NCBI GenBank assembly: GCA_964510225.1
Contig: CAZEAN010000162.1
Span: 1-11,841 of the forward strand
Reading direction: 5' to 3'
From: CAZEAN01 sp964510225
Lineage (GTDB): Bacteria > Planctomycetota > Planctomycetia > Isosphaerales > Isosphaeraceae
Length of the DNA stretch: 11,841 nt
Shown here piece after piece: positions 1-6,932 of this stretch. The position numbers were made by a program, and so were the translations under genes. The number at the start of each line of letters is the position of its first letter. The first letter of the stretch is position 1. Under the pieces are notes generated by a model. It had not been told where the DNA came from, ran no database searches, and worked only from the letters and a program-made list of their open reading frames with translations.

Positions 1-139
1 CGACATCGAGTCGTCATCACTGTCACGGGAACCTGCACTGCACGAGTGACCGGAACTTGGCGAGTCACTGTTTCAGTGACGGGGCGACATCGAGTCGTCA
101 TCACTGTCACGGGAACCTGCACTGCACGAGTGACCGGAA
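1..139 (-). repeat. Exact 55-bp direct repeat at 84-bp spacing inside the repeat protein
   Basis: Bases 1-55 and 85-139 are identical, offset by 84 bp, the same period as the repeats at 924-1259. They encode VPVTRAVQVPVTVMTTRC, including a Cys. A third, diverged copy of the coding pattern continues to the right, with TTQT in place of TTRC. Identity at DNA level suggests recent duplication or gene conversion. The array may continue past the left edge. Confidence 0.85.
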
Positions 140-1451
140 TCTTCTGGGTTACGGTCTCTGTCACAGCCTTGGTCTGAGTCGTCATCACTGTCACGGGAAC
201 TTGCTCAGAGACAGTGTAAGGGACGTTACGGGTGATGGTCTCAGTAACCTGACGAGCTTGGACTGTCGGAACATTTTGAGTCCGAGTCTCTTGGGTCATC
301 ACAGTTCGCGTAACTGGAACCGTCTCAGAGACCTGTCGAGTGACCATCTGAGTGACCGGGACTTCGACATTGCGAACTTCTTGTCGAGCGACTTTGCGAG
401 TCACTTCGAGAGGGACCATCCGAGTCTTTACCTGAGGAACTTCCACCGTGGTCTGAACCGGGACTTGTCGAGTTCGGACTTGGTTCACGAACGAGTGTTC
501 GACTACAGCCTCTTGAACTGGTCGCGGTACGTAAACGGTTTGAGTTGCATAGATTGGGCCACAACCACTATGATGCCCCAAACCAATTTTTCGAAGTGAG
601 TGGCCGCAGTGGCTCAGGAGCTTGTGGCCACCGCCAACGAGGACAGTCCGGGTTTCATACCCGCCCTTATCGACACAGACGTAGCGAACGGATTTGACCG
701 GAACCTGCTCGGTGTAGGTTTCGCAAACGTAGTTTGTGTGAACTTGCGGAACCATTTCAGTGTAAGTTTCGGGCTTCATGACCGTGTCGGTGACGGTATC
801 GTAAACGGTGTAAGCTTGCTGAACCGTCTTTGTAGTCGTCACAGGCTCAACGACGTTGCGGACTACAGTCTGATTGATCGTTTCGGTCTTAGGAACACAG
901 ACAATGTACGAGCGAGGGACATTGACAGTCTCATAGACCGTTCGAGTGACCGGAACTTCTTCTGTACGATACGCTGTCTTATGACGTGTTTGTGTCTTAG
1001 TGACAGGAACCTGTTCGGTCACGTAACGAGTAACCGGAACTTCGCGGGTTGTGTATTCGGTCCTGTACTCAGTCTTGTTGGTGGTTACTGGGACCTGCTC
1101 AGTGACCATCCGGGTTACAGGAATTTCTTCAGTCTTGTATTCGGTCTTGTACTCGGTCTTGGTGGTGGTCACCGGGACCTGTTCCGCGATCATCCGAGTC
1201 ACTGGAACTTCTTCAGTCCGATACTCGGTCTTGTATTCGGTCCTGGTGGTAGTCACCGGGACTTTTTCCATCACGGTTTCGGTAATGGTGCGATACTCAG
1301 TGATCGTCTGCGGAACGTACTGAACTTTCGGACAAACGCTGACATGAACGACACCGCAGTGGCCGCAACTGGAAGCATCTGCCGACTTAAGAGGCAAGAA
1401 AGTTGCCAAGATGAATGCCGGCACGATCGCACGACTGAAAAGGGACTGCAC
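1..1451 (-). CDS. Secreted PVT-rich tandem-repeat protein (YTV-like), 3' end outside window
   Basis: The frame is open for 483 codons from a GTG at 1451 to the left edge; I checked every codon and saw no stop. The N-terminus has a signal-peptide shape: residues 1-26, with basic R7, hydrophobic VPAFILATFLP and an A-D-A cleavage site. A Cys/His motif SCGHCG (28-33) follows. The rest is low complexity, rich in Val, Thr, Pro, Glu and Arg, with recurring PVTR, EQVPVT and TEYKTEY motifs in 28-residue units. A second Cys/His patch lies around residues 281-297. This matches the YTV-type repeat proteins described from planctomycete cell walls; a structural envelope role is inference. GTG at 1451 is preferred because GGAG lies eight bases upstream. 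An in-frame ATG at 1517 would add 22 polar residues before the hydrophobic core and has no clear ribosome site. The long plus-strand open frames here mirror this gene. Confidence 0.85.
   Translation of the reverse strand, partial: MQSLFSRAIVPAFILATFLPLKSADASSCGHCGVVHVSVCPKVQYVPQTITEYRTITETVMEKVPVTTTRTEYKTEYRTEEVPVTRMIAEQVPVTTTKTEYKTEYKTEEIPVTRMVTEQVPVTTNKTEYRTEYTTREVPVTRYVTEQVPVTKTQTRHKTAYRTEEVPVTRTVYETVNVPRSYIVCVPKTETINQTVVRNVVEPVTTTKTVQQAYTVYDTVTDTVMKPETYTEMVPQVHTNYVCETYTEQVPVKSVRYVCVDKGGYETRTVLVGGGHKLLSHCGHSLRKIGLGHHSGCGPIYATQTVYVPRPVQEAVVEHSFVNQVRTRQVPVQTTVEVPQVKTRMVPLEVTRKVARQEVRNVEVPVTQMVTRQVSETVPVTRTVMTQETRTQNVPTVQARQVTETITRNVPYTVSEQVPVTVMTTQTKAVTETVTQKIPVTRAVQVPVTVMTTRCRPVTETVTRQVPVTRAVQVPVTVMTTRC
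924..1259 (-). repeat. Four tandem 84-bp coding repeats (28 residues each)
   Basis: Read on the minus strand, four consecutive 28-residue units start at 1259, 1175, 1091 and 1007. Each begins PVT and has the pattern PVTTx+TEYKTEY+T followed by EEVPVTRxxxEQV. The first three units are close to one another. The fourth has diverged, with TRHKTAYRT in place of TEYKTEYRT. Spacing is exactly 84 bp, so the units arose by in-frame duplication. Confidence 0.85.
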
Positions 1452-1459
1452 TGGTTTGG

Positions 1460-1463
1460 CTCC
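1460..1463 (-). promoter_or_regulatory. Ribosome binding site GGAG for the repeat protein
   Basis: GGAG on the minus strand lies eight bases before the GTG at 1451. It is the reason for choosing GTG over the upstream in-frame ATG at 1517. Confidence 0.55.
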
Positions 1464-1694
1464 AGGGAAAAAAGAACCACCCCTCCCTGGCCGCAAACAC
1501 TGCCTGGATCGCTCCATCGCACCAAGCACGAACAACAACGTAGCTTTCGCCTCCTATCTATCTAATCTAAGTTTCAGCCAACCGCAATAATCCTTAGACT
1601 TCCCACATTCACCAGCCAAGACAATATTCGACACAACTGATTGGAATTAAACAGATTACGCCCAGCAAAAATATTGGGGCACACGAGCAAAAAG

Positions 1695-1709
1695 GTTTGC
1701 TAAGCAAAC
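1695..1709. promoter_or_regulatory. 15-bp palindrome, possible operator
   Basis: GTTTGC-TAA-GCAAAC is a perfect inverted repeat of 6-bp arms around a 3-bp centre, placed between the two divergent genes. Its size fits a dimeric regulator site, but a chance palindrome of this length is possible and no second copy was seen. Confidence 0.2.
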
Positions 1710-1964
1710 GGGGAATCTTCGGGAGAATCACACTGAATCTTCATTCAAGACCAAATAATTGTAATTCAATCTCAATCAAACCCGCAAAAGACTACTTTGA
1801 CTCACTGATAGAATGACCGATCCCGGAATGTATCAGGTCATCTCAATGGCTACGGAGAGGGTCGCGGGAGTCCTCGATCGAAGTTAGATTGGATGAATTG
1901 TCGAAGGGAGTCGAGCAGTCGGTTCGTTTGGGCACGAACAAACCGATGGGGCATTAAGTTTGTT

Positions 1965-1968
1965 GAGG
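1965..1968 (+). promoter_or_regulatory. Ribosome binding site GAGG deciding the phosphodiesterase start
   Basis: GAGG lies nine bases before the ATG at 1978. The frame also opens six codons earlier at a TTG (1960), but that position has no suitable upstream purine stretch. Confidence 0.45.
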
Positions 1969-1977
1969 CACTCAAGG

Positions 1978-3663
1978 ATGCGTCGAAAGGTCTTCGTACT
2001 TGGAATTGATGGCGCCACGCGGACCATCTTGGATCCACTGATCGCGGCCGGACATTTGCCTCACCTTGCCCGCCTCCAACAAACCGGAGGCTCGGGCGAT
2101 CTTCGATCGGTGATCCCTCCACTGAGCCCAGTCGCGTGGACTGGGGTAATGACGGGTAAGAATCCCGGCAAGCACGGTATTTTTGAATTCTTAGAATACA
2201 ACCATCATCCTGAATCAGGTCAAGTCAACACATCAAATTCGATCAACAGCGATCTGATTTGGGAGATTGCGGCGCGATATGGTAAGGCGACCGTCTCGGG
2301 CGCGATCCCGATGAGCTATCCGCCTCGACCATCACCCGGCGGGTTTATTCTAGGCGATTTTCTCAGCCCACCCGAGGCGCCTGATCTTGCGACCGATCCT
2401 GAGATACTCGACGAGCTAGAGCAAGCGCTCGGCGAACGATATCAACCTTGGAACACTTCGGTTCATGACGGCGGTCGAGAGCACGAGGCGCTGCAAGAAC
2501 TCCATGCCTTTCTTGATCACCACCTCCGTACCGTCCGATTCTTGATGGATCGTTGCGATTGGGATCTCTTCCTATACGACCTCATGGCAACTGACCGTCT
2601 CCAGCATGAACTCTGGCACATCTGGGAGACCGCCCACCACGCCGCAGAGGGGCGTGACCTCGAAAAACTCCGACCCCAGTTCGTCCAGTTCTGGAAACGA
2701 CTCGACGACGGGATCGCCGAGATTGAAGCCGCGCTGCCTCCCGACACTACATTGCTAATCATCAGTGATCATGGGTTCGGGTCTAACGACTGGTACGTCA
2801 ACTTTAATGTTTGGCTTCTTGAAAGAGGCTACATCAAGCTCAACAGATCTCCCTATGTCCAGCAAAAACACTGGTTCTTTAAGCAGGGAATTACCCCTGC
2901 GTGGATCTATGGCTTGATGAGTAAGCTCGGCATGGCCGACCATCGAGTCAGTAGGTTCCGTGGTAAACAAAAGGGGATCATCGACCGCCTCGGCGAATCG
3001 ATCTTTCTATCGAGACGCCATATCGATTGGTCGAGGACGCAAGCCTATGCACAAGGGAACTTTGGACAGATCTTCATTAACAAGCGCGGTCGGCAACCCA
3101 ACGGTGCTGTTGCCGAGACCGAAGTCAGACCGCTCCTCGACCGATTAAAGGCCGAGTTGAATGAACTCCGACACCCAGAACGTGACGAACCGTTGATCGA
3201 TCGAATTTATGAACGTGAGGAACTCTACGACGGGCCATTCATGGACCGCGCTCCGGACCTCACGGTGATCCCTCGAGATTGGCGTTGTCGGACCATCGGC
3301 CTCCACGACTTTACTACACATCGAGTGATCTCGAAGGCATTCGGCCCAACGGGCGACCATCGGATGGAGGGAGTCTTGATCGCGAACGGTCTGGGGATTC
3401 GTTCTGGTATACAACTCAGGAAGGCTTCCCTGCTCGACATTGCACCGACAATCCTCTACCTCCTTGGCATCCCGATCCCTGACGACTTCGATGGACGCCC
3501 ACTGACCGAGCTTTTCGCGCCCTCCTTCCAACCACTACCGGCGACGGAGATCTACCCTTCCACTCGCCAGCAAAGCACCTCACCGCAAAACGGACTCCAT
3601 GCTTCCAATGTAACGGATGAAGACGCTGTCAAGCGTCGACTTGCAGAACTTGGGTACCTCTAA
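1978..3663 (+). CDS. Alkaline phosphatase superfamily phosphodiesterase/nucleotide pyrophosphatase-like protein
   Basis: The product is 561 residues from the ATG at 1978. It has the metal-site signatures of the type I phosphodiesterase/nucleotide pyrophosphatase branch. FVLGIDGA near the N-terminus carries D11. PLSPVAWTGVMTGKNPGKHG holds the probable nucleophile T55 and the typical NPGKHGIFEF ending. DLMATDRLQHELWH supplies D206 and H210, ISDHGFG supplies D264 and H265, and GDHRMEG supplies H461. The C-terminus has the family's DIAPTILYLLGIP and DGRPL segments. There is no signal peptide or membrane segment, so it should act in the cytoplasm on a phosphodiester or phosphomonoester; the substrate cannot be read from sequence. 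It is divergent from the repeat-protein gene and convergent with the pterin operon, with only 30 bp and no obvious terminator between the two stops. Family call is firm; activity is inferred. Confidence 0.9.
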   Translation: MRRKVFVLGIDGATRTILDPLIAAGHLPHLARLQQTGGSGDLRSVIPPLSPVAWTGVMTGKNPGKHGIFEFLEYNHHPESGQVNTSNSINSDLIWEIAARYGKATVSGAIPMSYPPRPSPGGFILGDFLSPPEAPDLATDPEILDELEQALGERYQPWNTSVHDGGREHEALQELHAFLDHHLRTVRFLMDRCDWDLFLYDLMATDRLQHELWHIWETAHHAAEGRDLEKLRPQFVQFWKRLDDGIAEIEAALPPDTTLLIISDHGFGSNDWYVNFNVWLLERGYIKLNRSPYVQQKHWFFKQGITPAWIYGLMSKLGMADHRVSRFRGKQKGIIDRLGESIFLSRRHIDWSRTQAYAQGNFGQIFINKRGRQPNGAVAETEVRPLLDRLKAELNELRHPERDEPLIDRIYEREELYDGPFMDRAPDLTVIPRDWRCRTIGLHDFTTHRVISKAFGPTGDHRMEGVLIANGLGIRSGIQLRKASLLDIAPTILYLLGIPIPDDFDGRPLTELFAPSFQPLPATEIYPSTRQQSTSPQNGLHASNVTDEDAVKRRLAELGYL

Positions 3664-3693
3664 AATTGAACGATTAACACGACTATTACTTAT

Positions 3694-5331
3694 TTAATCA
3701 GAGTGTAGCCGCCAGGCCCTCCAAGGGTGGGAGGCATCAGCGTCTTCCGAATCCGGTTCACCGATATTCAAGTCCCGTCGCGCAATTCCTTGATTCGCGG
3801 CAGCCGTCCAAAAAGCACGATCGGGGGGAAGCTGGAACCGCTGACGGATCATCTCAACCCATCGAATCCGTCGCTCTTCCGATCCGTCGTCAAAACCATA
3901 GAGCGTCGGTCCCCAAGAACTCTGGCCAACTCCATGCAAACCGAGGTCTTGAAGGTACTGAGCAATCGTCGCAGCTTCAGGACTACCGAAAGGAAGCCCG
4001 CCTTGTGCAGGAGCAAACCAACGTCCGATCACTCCCTGATATTCCTGGAGCGCAGCGCCGAATCGAACAAGATTACTCTCCTTCAGTGACGGGAGCATCT
4101 CGAGAAGGACCAATCGGCAGAGCCGGTCCGTGGTGGTCTCACAGATTGGTGAGAGATCGCGGAACACCTGGCGCTCTGCAACACCATGAAGCCCCACACC
4201 AGTGTTCGGAATAATCAACAAAGTATGCCACTGGCGCGGGACCTGTTCGCGAGCAATCAACGTCGGCCCAGTTGCATCGCCGTGGCCACCATCAACCAAG
4301 AATCCACCCCGGTGAAATCCCTCGATCCCGATCCCAGATCGTTGTCCTCGGCCAAGTTCTCTGACCAACGAAATTGGAATCGGACCCCGGCAACCGCCGT
4401 GATACCAGAGAGCCGAAGCAACCGCCATCGTTAATTGTGTACCCGTGCCAAGGCCGCGATGCTCGGGTGGAGCCGCTTCGATCTGTATCGACAAGGGTGG
4501 GACGTTAACCGGCCGCTCCTGGTTTTGAAGAATTGATACCGTACGCTGGGCGACCTGTAACGCACGTTCGGCGAGTGGTCCTGCACTCCTCCACTCCTGA
4601 GAGCGCTCGCACTTCATCAGGAGGTGCGGCTCCTCGATCATGAGTCCGATACCACCAAACTGCCTCCCCGCATCAGGCCCCCAGGCAAGCGGACCAAAGT
4701 GGAGCCGGCTTCCGGTACGGACGAAGAGAGTCTGAAGTGGCTCTTGAGTGCCGGGGCGTAATGTACGACGTCGATCGAGGTTCTCCAAATGCTCGTGTAG
4801 CAGGTTGAACGCTTCCCGTTCGACAGGCCCACCGGTCTTTTCCACTAGTACTGCCAGGCGTTCGAAGTCGTGCCGAATCTGAGCACCCGGCAGGAACGCC
4901 GTCCGTGTTGCAAGGATCGCTGCCTCCACCACCGCGTGCTTTGCTCGGTTCAAGCCGAAGTAATCGCGGAGGTGTCCTTTGTAGACTGCCTCGACCAAAA
5001 TCGTGGTACGGTCCTGTTGATCATCAAGAGCAATGACCCGAAACTCGATGTAGCGGCAGGCCGATGTGATGACTCGACCATTAACACAATCGGCGGGCCG
5101 AGTCGGTGGATCGAGGACCTTCCCGATCGCTCCTTGGGCGATCATCAGAACATCGTCCGTAACGTGCAACACCCCCTCACCCGTTGCCTTGAGATTCTTG
5201 TAAGTGGTGGAGGTGGTGTAAGGACGGAGCACAAACCGATCGAATTGGTCGGGATCAACCCGGGGACCCATAGGCGCGATGTTCAGCGATCCGTCAGGGC
5301 CAATCGTCGTGACAAGCCCTTCCAGAATCAC
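3694..5331 (-). CDS. DUF447 domain fused to beta-ribofuranosylaminobenzene 5'-phosphate (beta-RFAP) synthase
   Basis: This 545-residue protein shows two parts. Residues 1 to about 195 resemble DUF447, a flavin-reductase-like split-barrel family: MILEGLVTTIGPDGSLNIAPMG at the start, then PYTTSTTYKNLKATGEGV. Residues from about 202 resemble beta-RFAP synthase of the GHMP-kinase superfamily: LFVRTGSRLHFGPLAWG, FGGIGLMIE, and the glycine loop RGLGTGTQLTMA at 292-303. This enzyme condenses PRPP with an aminobenzoate-type acceptor, releasing CO2 and pyrophosphate, as an early step of methanopterin-type cofactor synthesis. Start is GTG at 5331, overlapping the upstream stop as GTGA, with AGGAG eight bases before it. 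A beta-RFAP synthase alone is usually about 300-350 residues, so the extra length is the DUF447 part. The frame runs through the junction without a break. Family calls are firm; the role of the DUF447 half is unknown. Confidence 0.88.
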   Translation of the reverse strand: MILEGLVTTIGPDGSLNIAPMGPRVDPDQFDRFVLRPYTTSTTYKNLKATGEGVLHVTDDVLMIAQGAIGKVLDPPTRPADCVNGRVITSACRYIEFRVIALDDQQDRTTILVEAVYKGHLRDYFGLNRAKHAVVEAAILATRTAFLPGAQIRHDFERLAVLVEKTGGPVEREAFNLLHEHLENLDRRRTLRPGTQEPLQTLFVRTGSRLHFGPLAWGPDAGRQFGGIGLMIEEPHLLMKCERSQEWRSAGPLAERALQVAQRTVSILQNQERPVNVPPLSIQIEAAPPEHRGLGTGTQLTMAVASALWYHGGCRGPIPISLVRELGRGQRSGIGIEGFHRGGFLVDGGHGDATGPTLIAREQVPRQWHTLLIIPNTGVGLHGVAERQVFRDLSPICETTTDRLCRLVLLEMLPSLKESNLVRFGAALQEYQGVIGRWFAPAQGGLPFGSPEAATIAQYLQDLGLHGVGQSSWGPTLYGFDDGSEERRIRWVEMIRQRFQLPPDRAFWTAAANQGIARRDLNIGEPDSEDADASHPWRAWRLHSD

Positions 5332-6752
5332 AGCTTATTCTCCTGCTCTTGGGGTCGCCCTTCTTGAGACCGTCGCTCCCACTTGCGCCGCTCAATCGCA
5401 CTGACTTCCGGTTCGGTAAGGAACCCCCAATCGAGTGCCTGGTCTTGTCGATATTGCTTGTGGAGCGTCAAGGCTGTCTTCGCTTTCGAAAGCTCATAAC
5501 CGAGATAAAAGGCGTGTTCAGCGTCATCAATTTTCATTTGATCAAAAACAGCAAATGGGTCTTCTCCTTCGAGAAAACACTGATTGTTGAGTGCAAAGAG
5601 GGTGTTGTCTTCTGCAAAGATCCGCCAATTGGGATCGCGGATTCGTCGCTGAAGCTCAAGGAGATTCTCCCGGCCAAATTGGGGAATACTGGGATCACGG
5701 AGCGTTACCAGGCGGTCCTCCCGATGTTTGGGAAGCGTTCGTCGGGTCACCGCATGATACGCAAGCCGACGCGCTAAGTCGATCTCTCGGACCGACGACC
5801 GTGCCCAGTTGATCACTGCCGTTGTCAGGACACTTTCGATCGCGAGTTCCTGACAAAAACCGGTGAGAAGAACATTGATCCCCGAAGAGTCAACATCTGT
5901 TAGTTCAGTTAGGTTGCCGACTCCCATCATCATCGGAATCTCACGGTAGCGGTCGCGGACTTCGAGATAGCGTCCCAGCGACTTCGCCAACCCAAAGCCG
6001 ATCGGTTCGATAATTGGGTCGAGCCGGAACGGAATTCCATGCTTTGTCAGAAACTCGACTGACTGATCAAGCCCTTCCAGAGTTCCAACTTGGTCGGGAA
6101 TCACAACAACCTCGACCCCCCAATCCAGCGCATGATCCCGGTTGGTACCGTTGACACTCAGTACAAGGTCGGCGCCGGCATTAGTGGCTTCTTCGACTTC
6201 GACTGTATCAAAGCTGTCGATGGAGACACGGATACCCGACTCGCGTAACGCAGCAACTGCTTCGCCGACGCCGTACCAGGGTCCTCCAGGATCACACCCG
6301 AGATCAATGCGATCAGCCCCTTCCTGAACAAATCGCTTTGCCGCTTCGAGGATCGCTTCCGGGGTAAGGGTCGGCGCGTGGTTGATCTCAGCGATAATCT
6401 CGATGTTGTACTCGCCATAGTTGGCTGAATCAGAATTATCCAGGCCGAAGTAACGAGGAAGGTCACGAAGGTCCTCTGGCCCCCGCTCCAGCGTCACTGC
6501 ACCCACTTTGTCTTGAATCGGAGACCAATCCCCCTTGCAGAGCCCCGGCAAGATGATCCGGTCTACTTCCGGCGGAACTTCAAGGTGCCGGGCAATCCAG
6601 TTTGGAGGCATCAGGGCCGCCACCGTAATCGGCAAAACCGCAATCTTCGGTTCGATGCCGACTCTGGGCGCAAACTCATCAATCACTTGCCGCAAGGCGA
6701 ACTCAGCAAGTCTTCCGGTCACAAACAAAATCACCGGCCGATCGTCTCCCAT
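5328..6752 (-). CDS. Dihydropteroate synthase-related protein of the methanopterin-type pathway
   Basis: The product is 474 residues. The N-terminal part (1-110) begins DRPVILFVTGRLAEFALR and resembles the leading domain typical of archaeal-type dihydropteroate-synthase-related proteins. A pterin-binding TIM-barrel region follows from about residue 115: IEIIAEINHAPTLTPE, ADRIDLGCDPGGP, RVSIDSFD, GADLVLSVNG and MMMGVGNLTELTDVDS. The tail, with WRIFAEDNTLFALNNQ and AFYLGYELSKAKTALTL, resembles the DUF4346-type C-terminal extension. Classical folate DHPS is about 280 residues and lacks both extensions. The likely role is to join a pterin pyrophosphate to a ribofuranosylaminobenzene or related acceptor, using the product of its operon partner. 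That substrate is inferred, not shown. ATG at 6752 has AAGGA three bases upstream, a short spacing. It is first in the operon and divergent from the kinase gene. Confidence 0.88.
   Translation of the reverse strand: MGDDRPVILFVTGRLAEFALRQVIDEFAPRVGIEPKIAVLPITVAALMPPNWIARHLEVPPEVDRIILPGLCKGDWSPIQDKVGAVTLERGPEDLRDLPRYFGLDNSDSANYGEYNIEIIAEINHAPTLTPEAILEAAKRFVQEGADRIDLGCDPGGPWYGVGEAVAALRESGIRVSIDSFDTVEVEEATNAGADLVLSVNGTNRDHALDWGVEVVVIPDQVGTLEGLDQSVEFLTKHGIPFRLDPIIEPIGFGLAKSLGRYLEVRDRYREIPMMMGVGNLTELTDVDSSGINVLLTGFCQELAIESVLTTAVINWARSSVREIDLARRLAYHAVTRRTLPKHREDRLVTLRDPSIPQFGRENLLELQRRIRDPNWRIFAEDNTLFALNNQCFLEGEDPFAVFDQMKIDDAEHAFYLGYELSKAKTALTLHKQYRQDQALDWGFLTEPEVSAIERRKWERRSQEGRPQEQENKL
5340..5344 (-). 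promoter_or_regulatory. Ribosome binding site AGGAG inside the upstream gene
   Basis: AGGAG on the minus strand sits eight bases before the GTG at 5331, within the last codons of the dihydropteroate-synthase-related gene. With the four-base GTGA overlap it supports translational coupling and fixes the non-ATG start. Confidence 0.7.
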
Positions 6753-6921
6753 CGTTCCTTCATTGTGGCGAGAAATAGACCGGGAATGTCAATCCTGGTA
6801 GTCCCTTGTTTTGGATACCTTCCAAAGCACGGGAGGATCGCGGGCTCGTTCTTGAATGAGTTCGTCACGGGCGGCATCATGGGTTCTTCAAGTTCTGATA
6901 GTTCAGAAATAGGCCGGAAAC

Positions 6922-6926
6922 GGGAG
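6922..6926 (+). promoter_or_regulatory. Ribosome binding site GGGAG deciding the kinase start
   Basis: GGGAG lies six bases before the ATG at 6933. The frame is open far upstream, antisense to the pterin gene, with other in-frame ATGs such as 6879. Only 6933 has both a good ribosome site and a protein start (MSAVHADRNLLYGLLALQ) that looks like related planctomycete kinases. Confidence 0.65.
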
Positions 6927-6932
6927 TTAACG

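Larger units (their letters stand above)
1452..1977. other. Divergent intergenic region without a recognisable gene
   Basis: This stretch separates two divergently transcribed genes, so it should hold both promoters. It is A/T-richer than the flanking genes around 1600-1800. I see no ORF with protein-like composition and no tRNA-like structure. Two short inverted repeats stand out: a 15-bp palindrome at 1695-1709, and a 6-bp stem with a 6-nt loop at 1922-1939, close to the right-hand gene. I could not place a convincing -35/-10 pair for either gene. Confidence 0.6.

Noticed and set aside
1..139. The direct repeats as a CRISPR array.
   Set aside because: The repeats continue the reading frame of a protein, and the bases between them also encode the same PVT-rich pattern; there are no unique spacers.
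57..1565. Two long plus-strand open frames (57-599 and 600-1565) with repetitive proteins.
   Set aside because: They are exact codon-phase mirrors of the minus-strand repeat protein, rich in Arg, Asn, Ser and Gly without a domain or ribosome site. The minus frame gives a signal peptide and a regular 28-residue repeat, so it is the real gene.
1828..1887. Small plus-strand ORF of 19 codons (MYQVISMATERV start) in the divergent gap.
   Set aside because: No ribosome site and too short to judge; nothing supports translation.
4870..5367. Plus-strand 165-codon open frame opposite the beta-RFAP synthase/DHPS junction.
   Set aside because: It is antisense to two well-recognised protein families and has no recognisable domain.
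6762..6792. TTGACA (minus strand, 6787-6792) with CACAAT (6762-6767) as promoter of the pterin operon.
   Set aside because: The spacer is 19 bp, and the transcript would start only about three bases before the ATG, cutting off its own ribosome site.
6798..6815. Sigma-54-like promoter (TGGTAGTCCCTTG) upstream of the kinase.
   Set aside because: The GG to G spacing is one base short of the required -24/-12 distance and the conserved GC is missing.
6513..6932. N-terminal extension of the kinase frame by up to 140 codons.
   Set aside because: Most of it is antisense to the start of the pterin gene, has non-domain composition, and 6933 has a good ribosome site and a family-typical start.
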